Below, in pieces: positions 8,259 to 16,085 of a stretch of 64,000 bases of DNA (within the stretch, counting starts at the first letter, position 1; every line of letters begins with the position of its first letter). Position numbers and translations under genes: made by a program. The notes beneath the pieces are model-generated. The model made no database searches and was not told the origin of the DNA. It was given only the letters and a program-made list of their open reading frames with translations. The DNA lies in NCBI GenBank assembly GCA_964570205.1, contig CAZMXI010000001.1, positions 12,881-76,880 on the forward strand, in the 5' to 3' direction. The DNA comes from CAZMXI01 sp964570205. Its GTDB lineage: Bacteria; Planctomycetota; Phycisphaerae; Tepidisphaerales; Tepidisphaeraceae.

Positions 8259-11132
8259 ATGAGCACCCCAGACCCCAACAAGAAAAGCTACAAGCAGACG
8301 CTGAACCTGCCCCAGACCGCCTTCCCCATGGAGGCCAAGCTCGTCCAGAACGAGCCCGCCCGTCTGGCCCGGTGGCGGGAGATGGACCTCTACCAGAAGC
8401 TGATGGATGCGCGCGCTGGCAGCCCCCAGTGGCTCCTGCACGATGGCCCGCCTTTCGCCAATGGCGACATCCACATCGGCCACCTCATCAACAAGACCCT
8501 CAAGGATGTCATCATCCGCTTCCGCTCCATGCAGGGCTTCCGCTCGCCCTATATCCCGGGCTGGGACTGCCACGGTCTGCCCATCGAGCACAAGATCCAG
8601 GAACAGCTCGGGCCCAGGTTTCGCGAGATGCCTGTAGCCCAGGTTCGCCAGATGTGCTTCGACTACGCCGCGAAATATGCCGCCATCCAGTCCGAGCAGT
8701 TCCAGCGGCTGGGCATCCTTGGCGACTGGGCACACCCCTACCTGACCATGGCCCCGGAATACGAAGCCAGCACCCTCGATGTCTTCGCCCTCTTCGTTGA
8801 CGCCGGCCTGGTCTATAAGAAGCTCAAGCCCGTCCCCTGGTCCGTCCAGAATCAGACGGCGCTGGCCGACGCCGAGCTTGAGTACAAGGATGTCGACGAT
8901 CCCAGCATCTTCATCGAGTTTCCCGCCGCCAGTTCCGCCAGCCTGAAGAAGACCTTCGCCATCGATGCGCCCGAAGATGTCTTCTACCTCGTCTGGACGA
9001 CAACCCCCTGGACGCTCCCGGCCAACCTGGCCATCGCCGTCCACCCCGAATTCCGCTATGCCTTCGTCCGATATCGCCGCAACGGCCGGTCGCGCATCGG
9101 CGTGGTCGCCGAAGAGCTCGTCAAGACGGTCTTCAACGGCCGAAAAGATGTCGAACTGGGCGAATCCCTCGTCAACGTCACCGGCCGCGAACTGGTCGAC
9201 CCAACCACCGACTACCGCCACCCCTTCATCGACCGCACCGGCCGAATCCTCCCAGCGCTCTACGTCACCACGACCGACGGCACTGGCCTCGTTCACACCG
9301 CCCCCGGCCACGGCGAGGATGACTACGCCACCGGCATCAGCAATGGCCTGCCCGTCTACTGCCCCGTGCTGCACAACGGCCGCTTCGACGACACTGCCCC
9401 CGAGTGGATCCGCGGCATGACCGTCTGGGAAGCCAATCCGGTCATCACCGCCAAGCTCCGCGAAACCGGCCTGCTTTTCGACCAGGTCACCATCCGCCAC
9501 AGCTACCCCCACGACTGGCGTAGCAAGAAACCCGTCATCCTCCGCGCCACCGAGCAGTGGTTTGTGTCGGTCGATCAACAGTTTCACCTGCAGGGCGAAG
9601 CAGGGGGCCGGTCTCTCCGTCAGCGTGCCCTGCACGCCATCGAGAAGGATGTCCAGTTCATCCCCGAGTGGGGCGCTGCCCGCATTGGCGGCATGCTTCA
9701 ATCCCGCCCCGACTGGTGCATCTCCCGCCAACGCTCCTGGGGTCTGCCCATCCCCGTCTTCTACAACGAGCGGGGCGAGCCCCTGCTTTCCGGCGATTCC
9801 GTCCGCGCGATCGCCAAACGGTTCGCCGAAAAGGGCTCCAACGCCTGGTTTACCCAGACGCCCGCTGAACTGCTTGGCGACTTCGACCCCGGCCCCAGGT
9901 TCCCCAAGGACCAGCTCCGCAAGGAGCAGGACATATTCGATGTCTGGTTCGAGTCCGGTTCGAGCTGGCACGCCGTCCTCCGCGCCCGCCCCGGCCTGAA
10001 TTGCCCCTGCGAGATGTACCTCGAAGGCTCCGACCAGCACCGCGGCTGGTTCCAGCTTTCGTTGCTGCCGTCGCTGGGCGTCACCGGCCAGCCCCCCTAC
10101 AAGCAGGTCCTCACGCATGGCTTCGTGGTCAAGCCCGACGGCACCAAGGTCAGCAAGAGCGACAAGGAATACGTCACCGCCACCCAGGAAATCGACCGCC
10201 ACGGCGCTGACCTCCTGCGCCTCTGGTGCTGCTCCGTCGATTACCAGAACGACATCCCCACCAGCCCCCAGGTCATCAAGGAGTTCGGCGACAAATATCG
10301 CAAGATCCGCAATACGCTGCGATATCTGCTGTCGAACCTGTACGATTTCAACCCCGAGACCGACTCGCAGGCGGTGCCGCAGAACAGCCTGGATGGATGG
10401 GCCATGGCGGAACTGGACAACACCGTCGCTCAGGTCACGGCAGCGTATGAGAACTATCAGCTCCACCGCGCCTTCCGCCTGCTGCACGATCTGTGCGCAG
10501 TGCAGATCAGCGCGTTGTATGCGGCGGCCATGAAGGATCGCCTCTACTGCGAGGCCCCCGCCGCTCCACTCCGCCGCCGATGCCAGACCGTGATGTATCA
10601 CATGGCCATCGCCTTGACCAAGCTCCTGGCCCCCATGCTCGTCTTCACGGCTGATGAGACCTGGGAGCACATCCAGCACAAGCCCGCCGAAGACGCCGGC
10701 CTGCCCAGCGTCCACCTCGCGCTGCTGCCCAAGCCTTCGGGGCAGCCTGTTCTCGAGCAGCAACGGGAAGAATGGAAGCTGCTGATGGAGCTGCGCGACC
10801 AGGCCATGCTCCAGGTCGATGTGCTTCTGCGTAAGTTCCCCAAGCAAATCAAACCGCTGGATCTGGAGGTGGTCTTCCACATTGCCGATCCCGGTCTGCG
10901 CCGGCGGCTGGAGGCTTATGGGCCGGATCTGGAGGACCTGATCGGCGCTGGTTGCCGGAGTTTCGCCGACGCCCCGGCGGGCTCAGCGTCGACGGTCGAA
11001 GTGATCGACCGCCGCGATGCCTACCAGGCCTGCGCCCGAAGCTGGAAGCGCCGGCCCGACGTCGGCGGCGACCCCCAGTACCCCGACCTCTCCCACCGCG
11101 ACGCCCAGGCCCTCCGCGCGATGCAAAGCTGA
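8259..11132 (+). CDS. ileS: Isoleucyl-tRNA synthetase
   Basis: 957 residues, cytoplasmic, charges tRNA-Ile. Class I motifs are HIGH at 72-75 and KVSKS at 630-634 (V replaces the usual M). The editing (CP1) insertion is present between them (TTPWTLPANL, then DGTGLVHTAPGHGEDD), and DVWFESG precedes the KMSKS loop. Length is typical. The extreme C-terminus, normally a four-Cys zinc finger starting CPRCW, reads CARSW followed by LSHRD, so only one Cys remains. The stop overlaps the purN start by one base (TGATG), indicating translational coupling. Expression is probably controlled by the attenuator at 8099-8220. Confidence 0.97.
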   Translation: MSTPDPNKKSYKQTLNLPQTAFPMEAKLVQNEPARLARWREMDLYQKLMDARAGSPQWLLHDGPPFANGDIHIGHLINKTLKDVIIRFRSMQGFRSPYIPGWDCHGLPIEHKIQEQLGPRFREMPVAQVRQMCFDYAAKYAAIQSEQFQRLGILGDWAHPYLTMAPEYEASTLDVFALFVDAGLVYKKLKPVPWSVQNQTALADAELEYKDVDDPSIFIEFPAASSASLKKTFAIDAPEDVFYLVWTTTPWTLPANLAIAVHPEFRYAFVRYRRNGRSRIGVVAEELVKTVFNGRKDVELGESLVNVTGRELVDPTTDYRHPFIDRTGRILPALYVTTTDGTGLVHTAPGHGEDDYATGISNGLPVYCPVLHNGRFDDTAPEWIRGMTVWEANPVITAKLRETGLLFDQVTIRHSYPHDWRSKKPVILRATEQWFVSVDQQFHLQGEAGGRSLRQRALHAIEKDVQFIPEWGAARIGGMLQSRPDWCISRQRSWGLPIPVFYNERGEPLLSGDSVRAIAKRFAEKGSNAWFTQTPAELLGDFDPGPRFPKDQLRKEQDIFDVWFESGSSWHAVLRARPGLNCPCEMYLEGSDQHRGWFQLSLLPSLGVTGQPPYKQVLTHGFVVKPDGTKVSKSDKEYVTATQEIDRHGADLLRLWCCSVDYQNDIPTSPQVIKEFGDKYRKIRNTLRYLLSNLYDFNPETDSQAVPQNSLDGWAMAELDNTVAQVTAAYENYQLHRAFRLLHDLCAVQISALYAAAMKDRLYCEAPAAPLRRRCQTVMYHMAIALTKLLAPMLVFTADETWEHIQHKPAEDAGLPSVHLALLPKPSGQPVLEQQREEWKLLMELRDQAMLQVDVLLRKFPKQIKPLDLEVVFHIADPGLRRRLEAYGPDLEDLIGAGCRSFADAPAGSASTVEVIDRRDAYQACARSWKRRPDVGGDPQYPDLSHRDAQALRAMQS

Positions 11133-11761
11133 TGAACATGACCCCCATCAACCTCGCCGTCCTCGCCTCCGGCGGAGGCACCACGCTCCAGAACATCATC
11201 GACCAGATCGCCGCCGGCTCGCTCGATGCCCGCGTTTCAGTGGTCATCGCCTCGCGCCCCGGCGTCGGGGCTCTCGGCCGCGCTGCCGAAGCGCGCATCC
11301 CCAATTTCGTCGTCGAGCGCAGGCAGTTCGATTCGGTTGAGGCCTTCAGCCACCAGATCTTCTCGTTGTGCAATGACGCCGCCGCCGACCTCATCTGCCT
11401 CGCCGGCTGGCTCAGCCTGCTCTCCGTCCCCGATCGCTACCGCGGCCGAGTGATGAACATCCACCCCGCCCTGCTGCCCGGCCCCTTCGGCGGCAAGGGC
11501 ATGTTCGGCCATCATGTCCACGAGGCCGTCATTGCCCACGGCTGCAAGGTCTCCGGCTGCACCGTCCATTTCGTCGATGACAAGTACGACAACGGCCCCA
11601 TCATCGTCCAGCGAACCTGCCCCGTCATGGAGAATGACACCCCCGATTCCCTCGCCGCCCGCGTCTTCGAGCAGGAAAAACTCGCCTACCCCCAGGCAAT
11701 CCGCCTCTTCCAGAACGGTAAGCTAAGGCTGGAAGGCCGGCGCATCCGAATCCTCCCTTGA
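11132..11761 (+). CDS. purN: Phosphoribosylglycinamide formyltransferase (GART)
   Basis: 209 residues. It transfers a formyl group from 10-formyl-THF to GAR, the third step of purine synthesis. The phosphate-binding loop SGGGTTLQ is at 13-20, catalytic Asn and His lie in NIHPALLP (N109, H111), and the catalytic Asp is in HFVDD (D150). The Met at 11132 overlaps the ileS stop, so an ATPase-independent start is unlikely and coupling explains the absence of a clear ribosome site. A second ATG lies at 11138. The longer open frame upstream is inside ileS and is not coding. Pairing of a synthetase with purN looks like convenience rather than pathway linkage. Confidence 0.95.
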   Translation: MNMTPINLAVLASGGGTTLQNIIDQIAAGSLDARVSVVIASRPGVGALGRAAEARIPNFVVERRQFDSVEAFSHQIFSLCNDAAADLICLAGWLSLLSVPDRYRGRVMNIHPALLPGPFGGKGMFGHHVHEAVIAHGCKVSGCTVHFVDDKYDNGPIIVQRTCPVMENDTPDSLAARVFEQEKLAYPQAIRLFQNGKLRLEGRRIRILP

Positions 11762-11844
11762 CGCAGCACACCCGCCAAACTGCGCTTTCTGCATCTTCCC
11801 GTTCTCTCTGATCTTCTCACCGCTTGTTATCCACGAGCCCCCGT

Positions 11845-12774
11845 CTACGTCTGTCCCTCCCACCACATCCCCGACGCCATTTCCGCCTGCCGAAAAGCAC
11901 CATGAATCCGGTGCAGGACATCTTCGGTCAGAGGCCCCTTCGCAACGGCCTCCAGGTTCCGCTTCGCATTCTCAGGCTTGGTCGTCCCGACGACCAGCGT
12001 GTGCACCGGCTGACTCAGCGTAAAACGCAACGCAAGCTCTGGCCATGACTTGTGGGCATCGCCCGCAAAGCCCAGGTCCGCCGGCACAAGCTTCATCGCC
12101 CTCAGCCGATCGTGGTAGTCCCTCGCATAGTCGCCATAGAACCCCGGCTGTTCGCTCTGGGCACGCCAAGCCGCGTTGGCGATCGGTCGCTTGGCAATCA
12201 CACCCGCGTTGTTCAGGCTCGCCACCGGCAGCGCCAGCGAAATGTTCGCCTGGTCGCAGATGCTCACCGATGTCTCCAGCACCTGGACTTCCGGCCTCGC
12301 CGCCGCCCATGCGGCGGCCTCATTGTCGCCCGAATACCCCACGAACCGCACCTTTCCAGCCTTCTGCGCATCCAGCAGCGCCCGCAGGGCATCACCTTTC
12401 TTCAATGTCGCCAGATCGCACGAGTGCAACAGCATCACATCCAGGTGGTCCGTCTTCAGCCGCCGCAGCGACCGGTCTACCGCCCTGGCCACCAGTTCGC
12501 GCGACCACGCCTCGCCCTCCAAGTCCGGCAGTTTCGTCCCGCACTTGGACAACAGCACATACTTACCCCGCCGGTCAGCGATCGTCTGCCCGATCAGCTC
12601 TTCTGAACCCAGGTAGTTGGCCGCCGTGTCGATGAAGTTGACGCCATTGTCCAGCAGCCAGCCGAGAATGCGCGCCACCTTCTCCCGCTCGGTTTGCAGG
12701 AAGCCAACCTCCGCAGCCCCGAACCCGATCCGCGAGACCTTCAGCCCTGTCCGTCCGAATGTTGTCGTCTCCAT
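11845..12774 (-). CDS. Aldo/keto reductase family protein
   Basis: 309 residues from the ATG at 12772-12774 (METTTFGRTGL), the usual start of this family; the extra 25 upstream codons are intergenic-like. A cytoplasmic NAD(P)H-dependent (beta/alpha)8 reductase. The catalytic tetrad is visible: D49 (FIDTA), Y54 (NYLGSEE), K77 (LLSKCG) and H117 (MLLHSCD). The C-terminal cofactor segment includes VVGTTKPENAKRNLEA. It resembles YajO/perakine-reductase-like members; the substrate is unknown. Convergent with purN across 83 bases. Confidence 0.88.
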   Translation of the reverse strand: METTTFGRTGLKVSRIGFGAAEVGFLQTEREKVARILGWLLDNGVNFIDTAANYLGSEELIGQTIADRRGKYVLLSKCGTKLPDLEGEAWSRELVARAVDRSLRRLKTDHLDVMLLHSCDLATLKKGDALRALLDAQKAGKVRFVGYSGDNEAAAWAAARPEVQVLETSVSICDQANISLALPVASLNNAGVIAKRPIANAAWRAQSEQPGFYGDYARDYHDRLRAMKLVPADLGFAGDAHKSWPELALRFTLSQPVHTLVVGTTKPENAKRNLEAVAKGPLTEDVLHRIHGAFRQAEMASGMWWEGQT

Positions 12775-12879
12775 GCTCCAACTATAGCCCCGCGGCCCGG
12801 CCGCTTGGAACGCCCGATGATCCGCAAGGTCACCTTGTCGCCCTGTCACCTCCTCACCCCGTCAGCTACCATATCCCCA

Positions 12880-14103
12880 ATGACTCTGCCCTACCTTACC
12901 GACACCCCGGGCATCGGCGGCTCCATCAAGCAGCGCGACGATGATTTCTTCGTCCAGGAAATCCCTCTCTACGAGCCTTCCGGCCAGGGCGAACACGTCT
13001 ACTGCGAGATCGAGAAGGCCGGCCAAACCACCTTCGACGCCATCAACCGCGTTGCCTCCGCCCTGGGCATCTCCTCCCGCGACATCGGTTTCGCCGGCAT
13101 GAAGGATGCCCAAGCCGTCACCCGGCAGATTCTGTCCATCCACGGCGCCGACGAGCAGGCGGTCATGGCCCTGCAACTGCCCGGCATCAAGATCCTCTGG
13201 GCCATCCGACACGGTAACAAGCTCCGGCTCGGCCATCTCAAGGCCAACCGCTTCGCCATCCGCATCCGCGGCGTTAATCCGACTGATGTGGTGCGCATTC
13301 GGCCCATCGTCGATCTGCTCGCCCGCCGCGGCGTGCCCAACTACTTCGGCGAACAGCGGTTCGGCCGGCGCGGCACCAACCATCTCCTTGGCGCTGCCCT
13401 CATCCGCGGCAATGACCAGGCCGTGCTCAATCTGCTTCTCGGGTCGCCCAGCCCCGAAGTCGATGACGCCCAGTCCCTCGGCGCCCGCAAAGCCTTTGAG
13501 CGTGGCGATTTCGAGCTCGCCATGAAGCTCTATCCGCGTCACTGCGGCATGGAGCGGCGAATCCTCCATCGCTTCATCAGGACCGGCAAGCCGATCGCCG
13601 CCGTCAAGGCCATCGACGAGAAGCTCCGACGCCTCTGGGTTTCCGCTCTGCAATCCGCGCTGTTTAACGCGGTCCTTGCCCGCCGCATCCAGACCATCGA
13701 CCAGGTTTACCCCGGCGACCTGGCCATGAAGGAAGACAACGGCGCTGTTTTCCGCGTTGAGGATGCCGATACGGAGCAATCTCGCTGCCAAGCCTTTGAG
13801 ATCAGCCCGACCGGCCCGCTGCTGGGTTACCGGATGACCATGCCCGAGGGCCAGCCCCTCATCATCGAACAGGAGGTCTTCGCCGCCTACGAGTTCGAGC
13901 CCGCGGATCTTCGCGTTGAGGGTCGACTCAAGGTCAAAGGAGCCCGGCGGCCATTGCGAGTCAAGCCCCAGGATCTCGACCTCACCGCTGGCGTCGATGA
14001 CCACGGCCCACACATCACCGTCGCCTTCACCCTCCCCGCCGGCGCATTCGCCACCGTCTTCCTCCGCGAACTCATGAAGACCCCCGACCCGGGCGACGCC
14101 TGA
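12880..14103 (+). CDS. truD: tRNA pseudouridine(13) synthase TruD
   Basis: 407 residues from the ATG at 12880; the frame stays open further upstream but runs into the divergent gene's promoter region. It isomerises U13 of tRNA-Glu to pseudouridine. The catalytic Asp is D76 in GFAGMKDAQAVTRQ. Other family landmarks are the N-terminal KQRDDDFFVQEI, GHLKANRFAIRIRG and NYFGEQRFG. The insertion TRUD domain follows. Length is slightly above the E. coli protein (349), as in many non-gammaproteobacterial homologs. Confidence 0.93.
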   Translation: MTLPYLTDTPGIGGSIKQRDDDFFVQEIPLYEPSGQGEHVYCEIEKAGQTTFDAINRVASALGISSRDIGFAGMKDAQAVTRQILSIHGADEQAVMALQLPGIKILWAIRHGNKLRLGHLKANRFAIRIRGVNPTDVVRIRPIVDLLARRGVPNYFGEQRFGRRGTNHLLGAALIRGNDQAVLNLLLGSPSPEVDDAQSLGARKAFERGDFELAMKLYPRHCGMERRILHRFIRTGKPIAAVKAIDEKLRRLWVSALQSALFNAVLARRIQTIDQVYPGDLAMKEDNGAVFRVEDADTEQSRCQAFEISPTGPLLGYRMTMPEGQPLIIEQEVFAAYEFEPADLRVEGRLKVKGARRPLRVKPQDLDLTAGVDDHGPHITVAFTLPAGAFATVFLRELMKTPDPGDA

Positions 14104-14120
14104 CCGTGCGCGCAGAAAAT

Positions 14121-14175
14121 CGGCGTCGGTGACGCGCTGCCGGTGGGGGTTGGCAGGCACGCCGATCCGACGCCG
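14121..14175. repeat. Long inverted repeat between convergent truD and fasciclin genes
   Basis: CGGCGTCGG at 14121-14129 is the exact reverse complement of CCGACGCCG at 14167-14175. The 37-base interior contains a second small stem (CTGCC and GGCAG). It lies in the 98-base gap between converging genes, so it may act as a bidirectional terminator, but neither side has a T-tract. Confidence 0.45.
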
Positions 14176-14201
14176 TTGGCTGCAAGGTTCGTCGGGGCAG
14201 C

Positions 14202-14738
14202 CTACGGGATCAGGACGGTGTCAATCACGTGGATCACTCCGTTGGATGTCTCAATGTCGGCCTTGGTCACCGTCGAGCCGCCGACGTGCACCTTGCCGTC
14301 CTTGGCCTTCAGCGGCAGCGACTTGCCATTGACGGTCTTCGCCGAAGGCAGGCCGGCCACGTCCGCGGCCATCGCCTTGCCGGGCACCACGTGATACGTC
14401 AGGATCGCCGTCAGCTTCGCCTTGTTCTCCGGCTTGAGCAGCTCCTGTACTGTGCCCTCGGGCAGCTTAGCGAAAGCCTCGTCCGTCGGAGCGAAGACGG
14501 TGAACGGGCCCTTGCCCTGGAGCGTCTCGACCAGTCCGGCCGCCTTCAGGGCCGCCGCCAGAGTCTTGAAGCTGCCAGCGCTAACTGCGGTCTGCACGAT
14601 GTCCTTCTTCTCTGTCGCCGTCGCATGGTTTGGGCTGCAATCAGCCAGGGCCGTGGATGGTGACGCCAGGTAAGAAACAGCACCCACCGAGCCCACTGCC
14701 AAAGCCGCCGCGACAATCCAATTAGACTTACGGAACAT
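14202..14738 (-). CDS. Secreted fasciclin (FAS1) domain protein
   Basis: 178 residues from the ATG at 14736-14738, preceded by GAAGGAGAG at the right spacing; an in-frame ATG 21 bases upstream lacks one. A signal peptide covers about 1-33 (ends ALADC). One FAS1 domain fills the rest: [37 protein letters not shown] at its N-terminus split across H1, and the H2 box with [11 protein letters not shown] at the end. FAS1 proteins mediate adhesion or matrix interactions outside the cell. In bacteria they often accompany light- and stress-regulated genes, and the neighbours here fit that. Confidence 0.9.
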   Translation of the reverse strand: MFRKSNWIVAAALAVGSVGAVSYLASPSTALADCSPNHATATEKKDIVQTAVSAGSFKTLAAALKAAGLVETLQGKGPFTVFAPTDEAFAKLPEGTVQELLKPENKAKLTAILTYHVVPGKAMAADVAGLPSAKTVNGKSLPLKAKDGKVHVGGSTVTKADIETSNGVIHVIDTVLIP

Positions 14739-14799
14739 GATGCTCTCCTTCTTGTTCAAAAAGTGTCCGCTCTTCAGGAACCAACTCGTTTGTTACACC

Positions 14800-15012
14800 T
14801 CACGCGATCCGATGCGTCCATCGCCTCTGCATGGCGCTCCATTGCACGATCTGGTACGCCCCGGCGATCCCGACCAGCGTGTACACGATGGAGGCGACGA
14901 TCGTGTTGCCAAACAGCGCCGCCACCAGGTCCAGCCGAGCCAGGCCAAACAGGCCCCAGTTCACGGCTCCGACGATCACCAACACCGCCGCAATCACATC
15001 AATGGCTTTCAT
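14800..15012 (-). CDS. DUF378 family small membrane protein
   Basis: 70 residues with two hydrophobic helices (about 4-24 and 32-60). The start MKAIDVIAAVLVIVGAVNWG is the typical DUF378 signature (IGALNWGLVG-like), followed by LDLVAALFG. A clean AGGAG lies 9 bases before the ATG. Inner-membrane protein of unknown function, common beside photolyase and other stress genes. It is divergent from the CarH-like regulator, 206 bases away, and a promoter-like pair lies at 15066-15093. Confidence 0.85.
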   Translation of the reverse strand: MKAIDVIAAVLVIVGAVNWGLFGLARLDLVAALFGNTIVASIVYTLVGIAGAYQIVQWSAMQRRWTHRIA

Positions 15013-15033
15013 GGAAGCTCTCCTGTAAAAAGT

Positions 15034-15056
15034 TCAAAACATTCAAATCAGTCAAA
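15034..15056. repeat. Three TCAAA direct repeats at 9-base spacing, possible operator
   Basis: TCAAA occurs at 15034-15038, 15043-15047 and 15052-15056, exactly 9 bases apart, with a fourth copy at 15090-15094 inside the candidate -35 box. The AT-rich repeats sit between a MerR-type regulator gene and its divergent neighbour, just downstream of the predicted start of transcription for the latter. MerR/CarH proteins bind direct repeats, so this is a candidate operator. Confidence 0.4.
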
Positions 15057-15065
15057 TCTGCCATT

Positions 15066-15093
15066 ACTCTACACCGATGACAATAAAAGTCAA
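15066..15093 (-). promoter_or_regulatory. Candidate promoter for the DUF378 gene
   Basis: On the minus strand TTGACT (15088-15093) and TAGAGT (15066-15071) are separated by 16 bases. Transcription would start near 15060, about 45 bases before the DUF378 ATG, with the TCAAA repeats in the leader. Confidence 0.45.
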
Positions 15094-15218
15094 ACTAAAA
15101 TCATCCTATTTCCTGCGATTTTCCCCAAATAGATGTTTCATATGCATTTATGCCGAACGATTTGTGGACGATAGAGGTATGGAAGGAATATGATTCATTC
15201 AAAGCAGCCAAAACGACC

Positions 15219-16085
15219 ATGAAAGCATTTGTCACGAACAAGGAACTGGCCGACGCGTTGGGCGTCAGCGAGTCATCGATGCGGCGGTGGACCAACACCG
15301 GTGTCATCAAGACATCGCGCACGGTTGGTGGCCACCGCCGCATTCCCATTGCGGAGGCCGTCCGTTTCGTGCGCGATTCCAGGCTGCCACTGGCCCGGCC
15401 GGATCTGCTGGGTCTGCCTGACCTGCCCGGCCCCGCCGCCCAGGAGAACCCCGGCCAGCATCTCTTTGAGGCCCTCGTCAGCGGCCATGAGGCCCAGGCG
15501 CGAAGCCAGGTTGTCTCGCTGTATCTCAGCGGGACCGGGGTTCCCGCCATTTGCGATGGACCGATCCGCTATGCCATGCATCAGCTTGGCGAGTTGTGGC
15601 GCCACGATGAGCGGGGCATTCTCACGGAGCACCGCGGGACCGACATCTGCGTGCGCCTGCTCGCCGAACTGCGGCAACTGCTGCCTGCGCCTGGGGTCGA
15701 TGCCCCCGTTGCGGTGGGCGGAGCGCCGGATGCGGACCCGTACATCGTGCCATCCCTGATGGCGGCCATGGTGCTGGCAGACGCAGGATTCCGTGATATG
15801 AACTACAGCGCCAATACGCCGGTCGCCCTGTTGTCATCCGCCGCGCGGGAGCACCACCCTGCCCTGGTCTGGCTGTCGATCAGCGCTGTCGAGGACAAAG
15901 CCAGCCTGGTTCGCGACATTGACGCCCTGGCGGGCGAATTGGGCAACCTGAACATTCCCCTGGTCATCGGCGGCCGGGCCGCCGGCGACTTGACGCTGCC
16001 CACCGCCGTCCACCACGTTCAATCCATGGCGGAACTCGCGGCCTTTGCCCGCGGCCTCAGGACTGTGAAGCTTCCAGCCCCCTGA
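15219..16085 (+). CDS. CarH/LitR-like MerR-family regulator with B12-binding-type domain
   Basis: 288 residues. The ATG at 15219 (MKAFVTNKELADALG) fits the family start; one at 15150 would add 23 atypical residues, and neither has a clear ribosome site. The N-terminal MerR helix-turn-helix (GVSESSMRRW ... GGHRRI) is followed by a four-helix region containing W-x9-EH (W, RHDERGILT, EH), the hallmark of CarH-type adenosylcobalamin photoreceptors. The C-terminal Rossmann-like domain aligns with B12-binding domains, but the D/E-x-H-x-x-G motif reads DPYIVP, so the cobalamin-ligating His is Tyr and Gly is Pro. CarH proteins repress genes in the dark. The gene converges on a photolyase, supporting a light-related role. 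Whether it still binds cobalamin is open. Confidence 0.85.
   Translation: MKAFVTNKELADALGVSESSMRRWTNTGVIKTSRTVGGHRRIPIAEAVRFVRDSRLPLARPDLLGLPDLPGPAAQENPGQHLFEALVSGHEAQARSQVVSLYLSGTGVPAICDGPIRYAMHQLGELWRHDERGILTEHRGTDICVRLLAELRQLLPAPGVDAPVAVGGAPDADPYIVPSLMAAMVLADAGFRDMNYSANTPVALLSSAAREHHPALVWLSISAVEDKASLVRDIDALAGELGNLNIPLVIGGRAAGDLTLPTAVHHVQSMAELAAFARGLRTVKLPAP

Noticed and set aside
8124..10880. 918-residue open frame on the minus strand
   Set aside because: It lies entirely opposite ileS and has no recognisable family; high GC keeps the antisense frame open.
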